Below, one piece after another: positions 4,398 through 5,412 of a stretch of 5,412 nucleotides of DNA; within the stretch, counting starts at the first letter, position 1, and every line of letters starts with the position of its first letter. The position numbers and the translations under genes were made by a program. The notes under the pieces are model-generated. The model had not been told where the DNA came from and searched no databases. It saw only the letters and a program-made list of their open reading frames with translations. The DNA is taken from assembly GCA_007123655.1 (NCBI GenBank), contig SKKR01000083.1, positions 1-5,412 on the forward strand, written 5' to 3'. The stretch comes from Thermomicrobiaceae bacterium (GTDB lineage Bacteria > Chloroflexota > Chloroflexia > Thermomicrobiales > Thermomicrobiaceae).

Positions 4398-5412
4398 ATG
4401 AATCGCCTGCTCCTCGCACAATCCGGCGGCGCCACCGCTGTCATCAACAGTTCGCTCGTTGGAGCGATCCAGGCCGCGCTCGAATCGGGCAGGATCGAGT
4501 CCATCGCGGGCGCTCGGAACGGGATCGAAGGGATACTCGCCGAAGACCTGGTCGATCTCGGTTCGCAGCCTGCTGACCGGCTCCGGCAGGTGTCGCGGAC
4601 CCCGTCCGCAGCGCTCGGGACGACACGGGAGCGGCTGACGGACGATTCGGCGATTCAGGTCCTGCGTGTACTCGACCGCTACGGGATCAATCTGGTTGCG
4701 TTCATCGGCGGAAACGACACCGCCGATACGGCGATGCGGCTCTCCGCGGCGGCCGGGGAGGCCGGTCAGGACGTGCGGATCGTCACCATCCCGAAGACGA
4801 TCGATAACGACCTTCCGGAGACGGATCATTGCCCCGGGTACGGATCCATCGCGCGGTTCATCGCCCAGGCCACGCGGGCGTCGGGCATCGATACCGTGGC
4901 AACTGCCGGGCTCTATCCTGTCAAACTGATCGAAGTCATGGGGCGCAATGCGGGATGGGTGGCTGCTTCATCAACGCTCGGACAAACTTACCACGGGGAT
5001 CCGCCGCATCTCATTTTCTTTCCGGAGAGACCCGTCGAGTCGGTCGATGCGTTTCTCGAGGAGATCGCCCGAACCCATTCCGAGCGCGGCATGGTCGTGG
5101 CAGTTATCCCGGAGACGATGCGGGACCGGGAAGGCAAACCGCTCGGTGGAAACACCGTCGTCTGGCGCGATTCGTTCGGGCATCCCTACTACGGCGGGCC
5201 GGGTCCGGCGCTCACAACCGCGATACAGGAGCGGCTCGGTCTCCGGGCACGATATGACAAGCCGGGCACGATCTCCCGGATGTTCGACGCGTCCGTCCCG
5301 CAAGCCGACTGGGAGGTCGCCCGGGCCTGCGGCGAATCGGCGGTTGAACTGCTTCTCGATGGGGTCTCCGGCGTGATGGTGACCGTGGACCGTCAAGGTG
5401 ACAGACCGTTCC
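4398..5412 (+). CDS. pfp: 6-phosphofructokinase, PPi-dependent type, 5' part (C-terminus outside window)
   Basis: The 338 visible residues belong to the phosphofructokinase A superfamily, which phosphorylates fructose 6-phosphate to fructose 1,6-bisphosphate in glycolysis. Two positions separate PPi from ATP users. In GGNDT (104-108) an Asp (107) replaces the Gly of ATP enzymes' GGDGS. In PKTIDND (132-138) Lys133 replaces the second Gly, which with the Asp indicates pyrophosphate as donor and a reversible reaction. Asp136 is the expected catalytic base; MGRNAGW (181-187) is the sugar-phosphate block, and the N-terminus has the SGGATAVIN phosphate-binding loop. The start is secure: a TGA at 4380-4382 closes the frame just upstream. 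The SD is poor, with only GTGG about 10 bases away, despite a good promoter. The frame is still open at the right edge; relatives of about 400 residues suggest some 60 more. The cofactor call rests on these residues and is not proven. Confidence 0.92.
   Translation, partial: MNRLLLAQSGGATAVINSSLVGAIQAALESGRIESIAGARNGIEGILAEDLVDLGSQPADRLRQVSRTPSAALGTTRERLTDDSAIQVLRVLDRYGINLVAFIGGNDTADTAMRLSAAAGEAGQDVRIVTIPKTIDNDLPETDHCPGYGSIARFIAQATRASGIDTVATAGLYPVKLIEVMGRNAGWVAASSTLGQTYHGDPPHLIFFPERPVESVDAFLEEIARTHSERGMVVAVIPETMRDREGKPLGGNTVVWRDSFGHPYYGGPGPALTTAIQERLGLRARYDKPGTISRMFDASVPQADWEVARACGESAVELLLDGVSGVMVTVDRQGDRPF

Noticed and set aside
4022..4576. A 184-codon plus-strand open frame covering the gap before the phosphofructokinase gene
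   Set aside because: Arg/Pro-rich composition, no SD, and it runs out of frame into the certain phosphofructokinase gene.
4829..5376. Two 142-codon plus-strand frames and one 141-codon minus-strand frame inside the phosphofructokinase gene
   Set aside because: All lie wholly inside a gene with unambiguous family motifs and have Arg/Ser/Gly-rich shadow composition.

Overview
The window is a single stretch of bacterial chromosome: GC-rich (roughly 60%, estimated by eye), with clear Shine-Dalgarno (SD) sites and no phage, IS, CRISPR, rRNA or tRNA signal that I can see. The gene content is a DUF6391-type membrane protein, a manganese catalase, a PPi-type phosphofructokinase and an AlkD-like glycosylase. 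This would suit an environmental bacterium such as a Chloroflexota (Thermomicrobia-like) member, but the assignment is a low-confidence inference from gene content and composition.

Layout, left to right: (1) the 3' part of an AlkD-like DNA alkylation repair gene (+, cut by the left edge); (2) a 38-residue Cys/Gly-rich single-pass membrane protein gene (-); (3) an M24 'pita-bread' protein of the ectoine hydrolase/creatinase-like type that has lost most metal ligands (+); (4) a strong hairpin shared by two converging genes; (5) a complete manganese catalase (-); (6) a gene-free stretch of about 480 bases with several inverted repeats; (7) a DUF6391-like membrane protein carrying an NHALEHATI motif (+); (8) a 42-residue hypothetical protein gene with a strong SD (-); (9) a promoter region whose -10 element is an 8-bp palindrome, followed by a structured leader; (10) the first 338 codons of a 6-phosphofructokinase with PPi-type signatures (+, cut by the right edge).

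All seven genes alternate in strand (+ - + - + - +). No two neighbours can share an ordinary operon transcript, so the window looks like a string of single-gene units and not a pathway cluster. The functions are scattered across DNA repair, peroxide removal, compatible-solute or amide hydrolysis, and glycolysis. I see no convincing multi-gene novel system. The points most worth a second look are the two unlisted-size small proteins, the degenerate M24 active site, the HxxEH motif in the membrane protein, and the symmetric promoter with structured leader ahead of the phosphofructokinase gene.
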